A stretch of 27,124 nt of DNA from a bacterium (GTDB taxonomy: Bacteria > Patescibacteria > Paceibacteria > UBA9973 > UBA2103), in the NCBI GenBank assembly GCA_021812925.1, contig JAKAMK010000001.1, positions 1 to 27,124 of the forward strand, read 5' to 3'. Below, piece by piece: positions 14,592 to 21,139 of this stretch; within the stretch, counting starts at the first letter, position 1; each line of letters opens with the position of its first letter. A program made the translations under genes and the position numbers. The notes beneath the pieces were generated by a model. That model was given only the letters and a program-made list of their open reading frames with translations, was not told where the DNA came from and did not search any database.

Positions 14592-15386
14592 CTACCGGAT
14601 CTCGTACGTCACCGACACGTGCGCCGTGTAGGTGTTCTGCCCGGTGGGTACGTTCGGGGTCGGAGCCTTCGCGGCGGAATCAGCACCGCCGAGACCGTAC
14701 GCCATGACCGGGTACGGCATATTCGAGCTCTCGCTGAAGTTCACGATCTTGCCGAGGTCGACGCCGAGCTGGTTCGCGAGGAGCGTCGCTTGTGCGCGCG
14801 CCTTCGCGATGGCGTCCGCGCGCGCGGCGTCGTAGCCGGCCGAGGAATCGGCGAGCGCGAACGACGGACCGGAGACGTTCTGCACCTCGAGCTTCCCGAG
14901 CCCCTCGAGCACTGCGCCCACCGTCGTGAGGTCGTGGATGGTGAGCTGGATGGTTTCGGATACCTGGTAGCCAGTCACCGTCGGCGAGCCGATCGGGCAC
15001 GCGACGTTCGGCGGGCACTTGCCGTAGGAGTACTGCGGCGTGATGTCATAGGAGAGCGTGCGGATGTCCTTGTCCGCGATGCCCTGCCCCTTCGAGAAAT
15101 CGATGGCCGCGTTCGCCTGCTTGGTCGTCGCCGCCTGCGCGTCGGACACCAAGGCCGCGGTGTTCTGCACCGAGAACGTCACGTTCGCGACGTCGGGCGG
15201 CAGGGTCGCCTGCCCGTCTGCGGACACGGTTATCGTGTCGGTGGCGGGGTTACTCGGGCGCCCGAAGTCCTGCGCGACCGAGGCGGTTTCCGCGAGGAGG
15301 AAGAGTGCGAGTATGGCGAAGAGGCCGACGAGCGCGATGCGCACGAGGGCGCTACCGAACAGTTCATGCATGAGATCGTCTTGCAT
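14592..15386 (-). CDS. Membrane-anchored SIMPL (DUF541) domain protein
   Basis: The 264-aa protein has a short cytoplasmic start, one membrane helix or uncleaved signal at about 13-33 (SALVRIALVGLFAILALFLL) and an extracytoplasmic SIMPL domain. The domain begins TITVSADGQATLPPDVANVT, has AIDFSKGQGIADKDIRTLSY, an R-A-x-A-x-x-KA-type segment AARADAIAKARAQATLLANQ and ends HVSVTYEIR. A small insert with two cysteines (KCPPNVACPIG) sits in the middle and could form a disulfide. The function of SIMPL proteins in cell envelopes is poorly known. Start and reading frame are clear, but I see no convincing promoter. Confidence 0.88.
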   Translation of the reverse strand: MQDDLMHELFGSALVRIALVGLFAILALFLLAETASVAQDFGRPSNPATDTITVSADGQATLPPDVANVTFSVQNTAALVSDAQAATTKQANAAIDFSKGQGIADKDIRTLSYDITPQYSYGKCPPNVACPIGSPTVTGYQVSETIQLTIHDLTTVGAVLEGLGKLEVQNVSGPSFALADSSAGYDAARADAIAKARAQATLLANQLGVDLGKIVNFSESSNMPYPVMAYGLGGADSAAKAPTPNVPTGQNTYTAHVSVTYEIR

Positions 15387-15428
15387 AGGAAAGGATTACG
15401 CGAGTGAGTAATGCATACAGTCTACCGC

Positions 15429-16073
15429 TTACTGCCCCTCGAGGGTCGAGAGCATCTGCTTCAGGGCCGCCTGGGCGGGCAGCGTCGAGGTATCGAGGGC
15501 GGGATCGGTCCAGCCGACAACACCATGATCGATGGCGTCGAACCGGAGCACGTCGTTCGCGCGCGCGAGGTAGTATGCGGTGTCGATGACACCCTCGAAG
15601 CGCTCGATCGATACGACCGTGTAGCGGTGCGTGCCGAGCACGGTCGAGGTGAACGCGGTCACGGGGACCGGCGCGCCCGAGGCTCCGCCCACCGCCGTCG
15701 CCTGCATCGTGTCGAGCGCCGTTGAGGACGCTGCGATGGCGTAGTCACGGATGACGATGTCTGCCGGCCCCGTCGAGGAAGCCGCCGGAAGCTCGTACGC
15801 AGCCGCCACCGAGGTATCGGAGGCGGTGATCGGCACGAATCCTTCCGGCACGGCGTAGGAGATATTGAGCGGCTCGAGCGTCACGTTCGGCGGCGGGCAC
15901 GCCGGGAACGTGCAGGAGGAGCCCGTGCGCGAGAGCGTCGTACCATCCGGGCACACCTCCGCATCCAAGGGGCAGGCGATCTGCTGGTACGGGTGCTCGG
16001 CCGCGTTCCTGTACACGAGCCCGCCGATGCCGACGAGGATGATGACGAGGATGCCGAGGAGCAGGTTTCTCAT
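15429..16073 (-). CDS. Anchored extracytoplasmic protein with Cys-rich CPDG motif
   Basis: The 214-aa protein starts with a hydrophobic anchor (MRNLLLGILVIILVGIGGLV). A compact four-cysteine motif follows, CPLDAEVCPDGTTLSR then SSCTFPACPPP, which resembles the Kazal-like cysteine pattern seen in small secreted proteins. The remaining 150 residues are a beta-rich domain with no family I can name. I start at 16073, not at the in-frame ATG 15 nt upstream, because TATACT (16080-16085) ends exactly 6 nt before it, which would make a leaderless mRNA. The next gene downstream is the SIMPL protein, in the same orientation and also envelope-located. Confidence 0.75.
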   Translation of the reverse strand: MRNLLLGILVIILVGIGGLVYRNAAEHPYQQIACPLDAEVCPDGTTLSRTGSSCTFPACPPPNVTLEPLNISYAVPEGFVPITASDTSVAAAYELPAASSTGPADIVIRDYAIAASSTALDTMQATAVGGASGAPVPVTAFTSTVLGTHRYTVVSIERFEGVIDTAYYLARANDVLRFDAIDHGVVGWTDPALDTSTLPAQAALKQMLSTLEGQ

Positions 16074-16079
16074 ACGGGA

Positions 16080-16085
16080 AGTATA
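16080..16085 (-). promoter_or_regulatory. -10 box of the 15429 gene
   Basis: TATACT on the minus strand is followed by TCCCGT and then the ATG. A start site at the A of the ATG is predicted. No good -35 is seen. Confidence 0.5.
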
Positions 16086-16115
16086 CAACTCCCGCCGAGG
16101 GCGGCGAAGGGCGCA

Positions 16116-16502
16116 CTACTTCCCCGCCCGGAGCTCGTCCCGAATCTCCATGAGCACCTTCAGTTCAGGATTCTCGGCCGGCTTCTTCTCCTCGGCCTTG
16201 CGCTTCTTCGTGAGCCGGTTGAGCACCTTCACGAGGAGGAAAAGCGCGAACGCGATAATGATGAAATTGAGGCAGGCCTGGAGGAACACCCCGTACCCGA
16301 TGACCGCGTCCCCGCCGATAGTCACCGAGAGCTTCGCGAAATCGAACCCGCCCATGAGAAACCCAATGGGCGGCGTGAGCACGTTGTTCGCGAGCGAGGT
16401 CGTGATCTGATTGAACGCCGCGCCGATGACGACGCCGACCGCGAGGTCGATGGCGTTACCGCGCACCGCGAACGTCTCGAATTCCTTGAGGAAGTTCTTC
16501 AT
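16116..16502 (-). CDS. mscL: Large-conductance mechanosensitive channel MscL
   Basis: MscL opens under membrane tension to release solutes on osmotic downshock. The 128-aa protein has the N-terminal amphipathic helix (MKNFLKEFETFAVRGNAIDL), first pore helix AVGVVIGAAFNQITTSLANN with the glycine/alanine-rich constriction, the periplasmic loop around PPIGFLMGGFDFAKL and a second helix LNFIIIAFALFLLVKVLNRL, then a charged C-terminal helix. I start at the ATG at 16502. TATAGT (16509-16514) ends exactly 6 nt upstream, so the mRNA should be leaderless, and the longer frame would begin within the neighbouring terminator. Confidence 0.95.
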   Translation of the reverse strand: MKNFLKEFETFAVRGNAIDLAVGVVIGAAFNQITTSLANNVLTPPIGFLMGGFDFAKLSVTIGGDAVIGYGVFLQACLNFIIIAFALFLLVKVLNRLTKKRKAEEKKPAENPELKVLMEIRDELRAGK

Positions 16503-16508
16503 GCCCTC

Positions 16509-16547
16509 ACTATAAAAAAGGTGCGGCCGCTTGGGAAGCGGCCGCAC
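16509..16547 (-). terminator. Terminator of the hydrolase gene fused to the mscL -10 box
   Basis: GTGCGGCCGCTT and AAGCGGCCGCAC (16521-16547) form a perfect 12-bp stem with a 3-nt loop. The tail reads CTTTTTTATAGT, so its T-tract runs straight into TATAGT (16509-16514), the -10 box of mscL. One short segment ends one gene and starts the next. Confidence 0.8.
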
Positions 16548-16565
16548 AAGGTAGGGACGGATTAC

Positions 16566-17198
16566 TCAGCAGCGTGCGCTGACTCGAGGGACACTGCACT
16601 CCAGCGGGCGATGATGCCCGCAGCGCGCGGTGACACTCGTCGTGATGATCTGGTCTTCCGTGCCGCCGATGACGAGCACCGGGCACGGCACGACCATCGC
16701 CGATACCGGCGCGAACTGCGCGAGAACCATCTCGCGCACTGCCCCGCCGCTTTCGGAGCGGAACGGCACGCGCTCGCGCACTCTCGGTGCGAGGAGCAGA
16801 TCGCGCACATCGGCCTCATTAAGGCAGAATGCGCGACTGCTCGCGAATGAGCGCCAGCAGCGCCAGACGCGCGTCCAGATGGTGCCCCGGTACAAAATAC
16901 CGGGCGGCGGCGCGCTTGCGAGAAGCACGAGCCGTGACACGAGCGGATTCTGCTTAGCGACGTGCTGCGCGATGAGTCCGCCCATGCTGTGCCCCACGAG
17001 TATCGTCGGCCCCGTAAGCGCGCGGCTCACGGAGTCCACGTAGTCCGATATGCGTCGGTACGACGGGTCCTCCTCGGGCCCGTGCCCCGGAAGCGAGAGG
17101 CCCCGCACCCGGAAACCGAAGTGCGAAAGCCGATGTGCGAGCGGTGCGACGTGCGACGAATCGCACCACGCACCATGCACAAGGTAAACGTTGAGCAC
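16566..17198 (-). CDS. Alpha/beta hydrolase, possibly frameshifted at the C-terminus
   Basis: The protein has the fold's start VYLVHGAWCDSSH with an oxyanion-type HGAW, the nucleophile elbow ILVGHSMGGLIAQHV (Ser about 91) and the acid strand PCPVLVIGGTEDQIITTSV. After that point the frame reads ARCGHHRPLECS and lacks the usual final strand. A one-base shift near 16620-16630 would instead give ITTSVT-RAAGIIARWSAV-SLESAHAAE. This aligns well with the family's last helix and strand and provides a catalytic His in ESAH. The gene may therefore be frameshifted, or the sequence may have an error. The GTG at 17198 is chosen because AAAAGGAGGG (17205-17214) is spaced 6 nt from it; the nearby ATG is out of frame. 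The substrate is unknown. Confidence 0.75.
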   Translation of the reverse strand: MLNVYLVHGAWCDSSHVAPLAHRLSHFGFRVRGLSLPGHGPEEDPSYRRISDYVDSVSRALTGPTILVGHSMGGLIAQHVAKQNPLVSRLVLLASAPPPGILYRGTIWTRVWRCWRSFASSRAFCLNEADVRDLLLAPRVRERVPFRSESGGAVREMVLAQFAPVSAMVVPCPVLVIGGTEDQIITTSVTARCGHHRPLECSVPRVSARC

Positions 17199-17244
17199 GT
17201 CATGCCCTCCTTTTGAACGAGTCAGGGACCATTCCCTGGCTACT

Positions 17245-17273
17245 ATTTAAACACACATGCAATACAATAGCAA
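17245..17273 (-). promoter_or_regulatory. Promoter of the alpha/beta hydrolase gene
   Basis: TTGCTA (17268-17273) and TTAAAT (17245-17250) are 17 bp apart on the minus strand, just after tRNA-His. A small hairpin (CAGGGA/TCCCTG, about 17223-17238) lies in the leader. Confidence 0.45.
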
Positions 17274-17296
17274 GTCTCTGCGCCTCACCGCTGTCC

Positions 17297-17373
17297 TGGG
17301 GCGACGTGTGGGGCTCGAACCCACGACCGCTGGTACCACAAACCAGAGCTCTACCAACTGAGCTAACGCCGCC
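17297..17373 (-). tRNA. tRNA-His (GTG anticodon), with G-1 and encoded CCA
   Basis: The cloverleaf is complete: G-1 opposite C73, acceptor GCGGCGT/ACGTCGC, D-arm GCTC...GAGC, anticodon stem CTGGT/ACCAG with loop TTGTGGT (GTG), and T-arm GTGGG-TTCGAGC-CCCAC. CCA is encoded at the 3' end (17299 to 17297). The extra G-1:C73 pair confirms histidine identity. Confidence 0.96.
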
Positions 17374-17390
17374 ATGCTGCGAACTGGTTT

Positions 17391-17399
17391 TTTATAACA
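17391..17399 (-). promoter_or_regulatory. Extended -10 promoter of tRNA-His
   Basis: TG-T-TATAAA on the minus strand lies 17 nt before the mature 5' end of the tRNA. It sits between the adenosyltransferase stop and the tRNA. Confidence 0.45.
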
Positions 17400-17418
17400 C
17401 GAATCTCGTATTTACGCC

Positions 17419-17958
17419 TCAGTACCGCGGATTCTCCTCCTCGACGCCGGCCTCGTGATTCGCGAGCCGCGCGAGCGCGAAGAGGAGCGAGGAGAGTCTA
17501 TTGAGGTACGCTTTCGTCTCCGGAGAGATGTCGCGAATGCCCTCGTCAGCGACCGTCGTCGCGCGGCGCTCGGCGCGCCGCGCGGTCGTGCGCGCGACGT
17601 CGAGGAGCGAGGAGAGTTCCGTGCCACCCGCCACCGAAAACCCTTTCAGGGGCGGGATCTCCTCCTCGATGCCGTTTACGATGTCCTCGACGCCTTGCAC
17701 CGTCCCTTCCGGCAGCTGCTTATCGCTCCCGGCTAACTCCGCCTGCACGATAAACAGCTTCTCCTGCGTATCGCGGAGGATGTTCGCGATGCGCTCCTCC
17801 CCATCCGCGCGCATGCGCACGTAGCCGAGAAAGGCATTCAGCTCGTCGAGCGTGCCCAAGGCTTCGGGCAGCGGCGACGCTTTCGAAATGCGCACGCCCG
17901 GTGCGCTGTCGAACGCCTTCGTCGTGCCCCCATCGCCTTTCCCCGTGAAGAGTGCCAT
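17419..17958 (-). CDS. ATP:cob(I)alamin adenosyltransferase, PduO type
   Basis: The enzyme moves the adenosyl group of ATP onto cob(I)alamin. The 179-aa protein has the PduO-type ATP-binding start MALFTGKGDGGTTKAF, then EALGTLDELNAFLGYVR, FSVAGGTELSSLLDVARTTARRAER with the conserved arginines, and AYLNRLSSLLFALARLAN. Length is normal. The ATG at 17958 is chosen because an extended -10 (TGGTATCAT, hexamer 17965-17970) ends 6 nt before it; the longer frame upstream has no family similarity. No other cobalamin gene is in the window. A B12-dependent enzyme elsewhere, such as a class II ribonucleotide reductase, is a plausible client. Confidence 0.92.
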   Translation of the reverse strand: MALFTGKGDGGTTKAFDSAPGVRISKASPLPEALGTLDELNAFLGYVRMRADGEERIANILRDTQEKLFIVQAELAGSDKQLPEGTVQGVEDIVNGIEEEIPPLKGFSVAGGTELSSLLDVARTTARRAERRATTVADEGIRDISPETKAYLNRLSSLLFALARLANHEAGVEEENPRY

Positions 17959-17964
17959 GCGCCG

Positions 17965-18008
17965 ATGATACCAAACCGCCCGCAACCTCTTGGGCACGGA
18001 CGGTTTGG
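17965..18008 (-). promoter_or_regulatory. Promoter of adenosyltransferase joined to an upstream hairpin
   Basis: An outer stem CCAAACCG/CGGTTTGG (17971-17978 and 18001-18008) encloses a GCCC/GGGC helix. Its 3' side runs into TATCAT (17965-17970), the -10 box. This again places a hairpin immediately upstream of a leaderless gene. Confidence 0.5.
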
Positions 18009-18013
18009 TCTGT

Positions 18014-18210
18014 TGTGCGCAGGAGGGCACGGTCACGAGTCACTAATCGGATTGCTTCCTGCTGTCGCAATCCGCTAAGTGCTCGCGACTCCGCCTCGGC
18101 TACGCTCGCTCCGCTCGCGGCTTCGCAGCCTCCGGCCTTCGAGTCCTCTCCTGCGCTACAAAATGATAGTCGCCGACAGCTTTCGCTGTCGGCTCCTTCA
18201 TTTTGTGCGC
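18014..18210. repeat. Structured repeat element, copy 1
   Basis: This fills most of the gene-free stretch 17959-18287. Read on the plus strand it has hairpin I (18031-18091): GGTCACGAGTCACTAA, stem CGGATTGC/GCAATCCG with an 11-nt loop, then CTAAGTGCTCGCGACTC. Next come CCGCCTCG and a CTCCGGCC block. Hairpin II (18158-18206) has ACAAAATGA/TCATTTTGT enclosing GCCGACAGC/GCTGTCGGC. Copy 2 at 25041-25193 has the same order with different stem sequences that still pair. An outer acceptor-like stem GCGCAGG/CCTGCGC (18017-18023, 18150-18156) and a 16-base tRNA-Leu T-arm match (18138-18153) are special to this copy. The transcribed strand is unknown. Confidence 0.65.
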
Positions 18211-18287
18211 ACTTCAGGATAGCATTCGCCGCTTGTGGACGGATTATGCCTTCCAGACAAGATTGGAGTCCTTGCGCAAGCTCATTG

Positions 18288-18491
18288 CTATGGTGCAGTC
18301 CGATCCTGCCCGATACGGCGAAGCGCCCCCGTCTCTTCGGGAAGCGGACGGGCCAGGAGTTCGTACAGCGTGAGCACGCGTCGCGCCATCTCGCGGGCGC
18401 TGGCGTCAGTAACTGGTGCGCCATGGAGACGCTCGTATATCGCCTTGAACTCCTCCACTCCCTTGTCTGATGGCCGCATAGGTGCGCCCAT
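18288..18491 (-). CDS. Small hypothetical protein, 67 aa
   Basis: I do not know a function. The frame from the ATG at 18491 encodes MGAPMRPSDKGVEEFKAIYE then RLHGAPVTDASAREMARRVL and LTLYELLARPLPEETGALRR. It is a soluble helical protein with the pattern EF..IY, DA.A..MA.R.L.LYELLARPLPEE. I recall similar short proteins in other CPR genomes, but that is from memory only. An upstream in-frame GTG (18533) is possible; a second Met at 18479 is also possible. A decayed copy of its C-terminal coding region lies upstream at about 18578-18640. Confidence 0.55.
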   Translation of the reverse strand: MGAPMRPSDKGVEEFKAIYERLHGAPVTDASAREMARRVLTLYELLARPLPEETGALRRIGQDRTAP

Positions 18492-18577
18492 ATAGAACCA
18501 TGAATTCCAGTCTCCGCCACTATGCCGTTGCACTGCACTTGAACGCTCGTACTGTCGTGGCGCAGGTGAGGAGTCCG

Positions 18578-18640
18578 ATCCGGTCCGGTATGGTGAAGCG
18601 CTTCCGTCTCCTCCAGACGCAGACGGATCGACAAGGGCGC
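18578..18640 (-). pseudogene. Decayed duplicate of the C-terminal end of the 67-aa gene
   Basis: On the minus strand about 60 bp read RLRLEETEALHHTGPDRTP, alignable with RPLPEETGALRRIGQDRTAP at the end of the gene at 18288-18491. The DNA is roughly three-quarters identical by eye. Upstream of the match there is no trace of the N-terminal half, so it is a fragment. The 18492-18755 stretch holds otherwise nothing I can call. Confidence 0.4.
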
Positions 18641-18755
18641 GCCAATACTCAGATGCGACCCTGTAGTATCTTCCTGTTCCTTCAGGGGAACCGCTCCTTG
18701 TCTTGCTTGTCGAGTCTTTATATCGTCCTTCGTGTCGCCAACACGGGAGGGCACG

Positions 18756-19625
18756 GTGGCAAGAGACGTCGATTCCGTTCTGCTACATCTGATGCCGGCA
18801 CTTCTTGTAGCAATTACGCTTATTCAAGGGGCTGATGCTCAAGATAGGCCAGGATGGCAGCAAAGTACGCGGTCATCTGCTGTCGGTAATCGGGCACAGA
18901 ACAATAATGCCCGATCCGTTCCACCGCCTACGTCACGCGGCGGGAGTTGGCAGCCACAGTTCCCATCAACGTCACTGTCCGGCAGAGGCCAATACGTGCC
19001 GCAGAACCCGTTTGCTGTTCGTAATCCCGAAGTCGGGAGTGCAGGCGCTCGGAACACCTGGTCGGGCGACAGAAGCGGAAGGACATCTCGGGGATCGTCG
19101 AATACTCCGGGGGCATTCCAACAGGTTCCGTCAACCGTTGGCATGCGAGACCAAATGCAACAGCGACAGGGCCGAGCAAGCACTGGCGGATATCAGCCGG
19201 CGCAACGAGGTACCCACGAGCAACAAAGTCAGCGCGCCTCATTCAACGTACGTCCCAGCGTGGTTTACTCATCTCCGTACGTGGGATTCGTACCGCAGCA
19301 TCCTGACAACTGCGTCTTGTTCCTTAAGGACGACCTGCATATTCCTCTTCCTTCAGGTCTAGTTACGTGGCAGTCAAAACTCGCAATCGCAAACGTGTCA
19401 GTCGCTCGACCTTGGAAAGGGCTGGTGGCGCTCATACAAGTGTCAAGCGGCCAGTACGCGGCCAACGGACACATGGCGCTCGTTACGAACGTCACCGATA
19501 CCAGCATTACTATCCTCGAAGCGCATTACGGCGGAACGCGCATCGACGAGCGAACCGCAACAGCACCAAATCTCCAGCAAGCGCAGCGGCTACTGCAAAT
19601 CGTCGCGTACTACGCGCCGCCGTGA
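18756..19625 (+). CDS. Secreted CHAP-domain protein
   Basis: The 289-aa protein has an N-terminal signal (LLHLMPALLVAITLIQGADA, cleavage likely after ADA), a long Gln/Ser/Gly/Arg-rich, low-complexity linker (about 30-175), and a C-terminal CHAP-like amidase domain. The predicted catalytic Cys is in PDNCVLFLK, the His in NGHMALVTNV and a third polar residue near ITILEAHYGG. CHAP domains cut peptidoglycan cross-bridges or amide bonds. The GTG at 18756 is chosen because GGGAGGG (18745-18751) precedes it; an in-frame GTG at 18732 is less likely. Codon use is looser than in the housekeeping genes, which suggests an accessory gene. It could serve wall remodelling or attack on a neighbouring cell. 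Confidence 0.75.
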   Translation: MARDVDSVLLHLMPALLVAITLIQGADAQDRPGWQQSTRSSAVGNRAQNNNARSVPPPTSRGGSWQPQFPSTSLSGRGQYVPQNPFAVRNPEVGSAGARNTWSGDRSGRTSRGSSNTPGAFQQVPSTVGMRDQMQQRQGRASTGGYQPAQRGTHEQQSQRASFNVRPSVVYSSPYVGFVPQHPDNCVLFLKDDLHIPLPSGLVTWQSKLAIANVSVARPWKGLVALIQVSSGQYAANGHMALVTNVTDTSITILEAHYGGTRIDERTATAPNLQQAQRLLQIVAYYAPP

Positions 19626-19626
19626 G

Positions 19627-20094
19627 TCAGTGCCCCACGAGCGTCATGAGGAACTTTGAAAACGGGCTCGACCAGTCGAAGGTTACGGTCTCGCTGCAAA
19701 GCGGCTCCACATCTGGCGGCACGTCGAACCGGCCGTGGAGAATCGAACAAGGCGCGGCGTCCTGACCTTGCCATATCTCCGTGAAATGGCCGGTGGCCGT
19801 CTTGTATGCAAGCAACTCCACTCCGCCGCCGGATACGGGATCGGTTGCTGAAAAGTCGAAATAAGCGCCATCCTGCCGACCCAGGTCCAGCATCGTATTC
19901 GCAGGGAGATCGAGATCGTGAATAACTTCGTTCTTGAGCTGCGCGTACGCAACGGGGTCGCGCACGTATGTTGAAATGTTCGCGACACCTTGGTTCTGGG
20001 ACGCTGAAACTGCGGTTAGCGCGTATAAGACGGCACCAATCGCCACCAAGACGACGGCAATCAACACCAAACCAAGGCGCCGATGCGCAGTCAT
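19627..20094 (-). CDS. Hypothetical single-helix membrane protein, 155 aa
   Basis: The family is not recognised. A basic start (MTAHRRLG) is followed by one membrane helix (LVLIAVVLVAIGAVLYALTA), then about 120 extracytoplasmic residues containing LDLGRQDGAYFDFSATDPVS and two cysteines (APCSILHG and PLCSET) that could form a disulfide. The stop is one base from the stop of the convergent CHAP gene. TATCAT (20101-20106) ends exactly 6 nt before the ATG at 20094, so the mRNA should be leaderless. Confidence 0.7.
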   Translation of the reverse strand: MTAHRRLGLVLIAVVLVAIGAVLYALTAVSASQNQGVANISTYVRDPVAYAQLKNEVIHDLDLPANTMLDLGRQDGAYFDFSATDPVSGGGVELLAYKTATGHFTEIWQGQDAAPCSILHGRFDVPPDVEPLCSETVTFDWSSPFSKFLMTLVGH

Positions 20095-20100
20095 CGTTGG

Positions 20101-20106
20101 ATGATA
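20101..20106 (-). promoter_or_regulatory. -10 box of the 19627 gene
   Basis: TATCAT on the minus strand is followed by CCAACG and the ATG. The predicted start site is the A of the ATG. Confidence 0.5.
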
Positions 20107-20260
20107 TCACGCTTATACTCGTCACATTCCTGAATGCTTCGAACCAGTTGAGGAAGGTTCGAATCAAACGTGCGATCGGGTCGGGTACCAAAATAGCGAG
20201 TCCAGGACTCGCCATTTTGCATCCGTCATGGGGACGGAATATGTCTTCTATCAATATCTG

Positions 20261-20345
20261 TGCCCAGGAGAGGACTCGAACCTCCATGCCCTTAACGGGC
20301 GCATCCACCTCAAGGATGTACGTCTACCAATTTCGCCACCTGGGC
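20261..20345 (-). tRNA. tRNA-Leu (GAG anticodon)
   Basis: The acceptor GCCCAGG/CCTGGGC, anticodon stem CATCC/GGATG with loop TTGAGGT, long variable arm CGCCCGTTAAGGGC and T-arm GGAGG-TTCGAGT-CCTCT form a class II tRNA. The discriminator is A and CCA is not encoded. The 5' end lies 1 bp after the stop codon of the LAGLIDADG gene. Confidence 0.96.
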
Positions 20346-20346
20346 G

Positions 20347-21024
20347 TCAACTTGCCTTCGGCAAGGACTCGCCTACTATACGCAACGCACGCTCTATTTT
20401 CAATCTTTTCCGGGTAAGACACTTAGCCCCAGGACGGGAATACAGGCGCTTGAGCAATTCGACGCTTTCCGTTTTAGCGTATCTCAATTGGACAATATCG
20501 CTCTGTTTAGCGATTGAAACGTGCCCTCGGATGCTGAGCAAACGTTCCAACCCACTCCGTATCCAATCGATGTGCACGGGGCTCGCCGAGACGAATTGGA
20601 GATAAAACATGAAGCTCGACCGCCAGCGCGGGTCGTAGTAACTATAGAAACTGCCGTCGCCATCGTGATGCCCGCGAAGGAAATCAAAGAAATACTCGTC
20701 CGGTATTTCGAGCGCGCTGAGAGTTTTTGATTTGTGTGGCGTCAATCCGATCCCAAGCAAGAAGTCGTAAAGCGCGACATCACCCCACTGCACGCGATGA
20801 TATGTGCGCTTCGCATCTTTCCTTCCAGACTTGTGCGTGCCAATTTTTACCTTCAGGCCAAGGCATTGCTTGAGGTTTTGCAGTTGCTCTACATCTTTAG
20901 ATACTACAGAGAAATGGCGGTGGTCGCCTGAAAGACACCCGTCCGTAGCGATAAGCCCGACCGCATACGCAAGCTCGGGTGACCAGCGTATTTCCCTTTT
21001 AGGTTTCCGTACATATACACCCAT
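20347..21024 (-). CDS. LAGLIDADG endonuclease, free-standing
   Basis: The 225-aa protein carries two LAGLIDADG motifs: YAVGLIATDG at about 20-29 and DFLRGHHDGDGS at about 114-125, each with the metal-binding acidic residue. Two motifs mean it can act as a pseudo-symmetric monomer. A basic start (RKPKREIRW) precedes the fold. It is not inside an intron or intein: the next tRNA-Leu is intact and starts 1 bp after its stop. TATACT (21031-21036) ends 6 nt before the ATG at 21024, again predicting a leaderless mRNA. Its last codons contain a promoter for the tRNA. It may be a mobile gene that targets the tRNA locus. Confidence 0.85.
   Translation of the reverse strand: MGVYVRKPKREIRWSPELAYAVGLIATDGCLSGDHRHFSVVSKDVEQLQNLKQCLGLKVKIGTHKSGRKDAKRTYHRVQWGDVALYDFLLGIGLTPHKSKTLSALEIPDEYFFDFLRGHHDGDGSFYSYYDPRWRSSFMFYLQFVSASPVHIDWIRSGLERLLSIRGHVSIAKQSDIVQLRYAKTESVELLKRLYSRPGAKCLTRKRLKIERALRIVGESLPKAS
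20375..20403 (-). promoter_or_regulatory. Promoter of tRNA-Leu(GAG) inside the endonuclease gene
   Basis: TTGAAA (20398-20403) and TATAGT (20375-20380) on the minus strand are 17 bp apart. A short CTTGCC-GAA-GGCAAG hairpin (20351-20365) lies between it and the tRNA. The whole promoter falls within the last codons of the LAGLIDADG gene. Confidence 0.6.
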
Positions 21025-21030
21025 GCCTCA

Positions 21031-21036
21031 AGTATA
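21031..21036 (-). promoter_or_regulatory. -10 box of the LAGLIDADG gene
   Basis: TATACT on the minus strand is followed by TGAGGC and the ATG, leaving 6 nt. Confidence 0.5.
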
Positions 21037-21091
21037 TAGCGTCTACCAATCCAAAGTGAAGTGCTCGAAGCAATCGTGTGCACAACCAAAA

Positions 21092-21132
21092 CGGAAAACC
21101 GCCCGGACGCAAAGCGTCCGGGCGGTTTTCCG
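21092..21132 (-). terminator. Terminator of rplS
   Basis: A perfect 19-bp stem (arms 21092-21110 and 21114-21132, CGGAAAACCGCCCGGACGC) has a 3-nt loop and begins 7 bp after the rplS stop. The AAAACC/GGTTTT ends and a later TTTTGG give a moderate T-tract on the minus strand. Confidence 0.8.
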
Positions 21133-21139
21133 TACGCGT

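Noticed and set aside
17720..18754. A 344-codon minus frame across the structured repeat
   Set aside because: It overlaps the adenosyltransferase in another frame and runs through paired hairpins. Parts of it look protein-like (for example RPQAANAILKCAQ) and both repeat copies stay open in one frame (ESRALSGLR and GSRALSILR), so a short coding role is not fully excluded.
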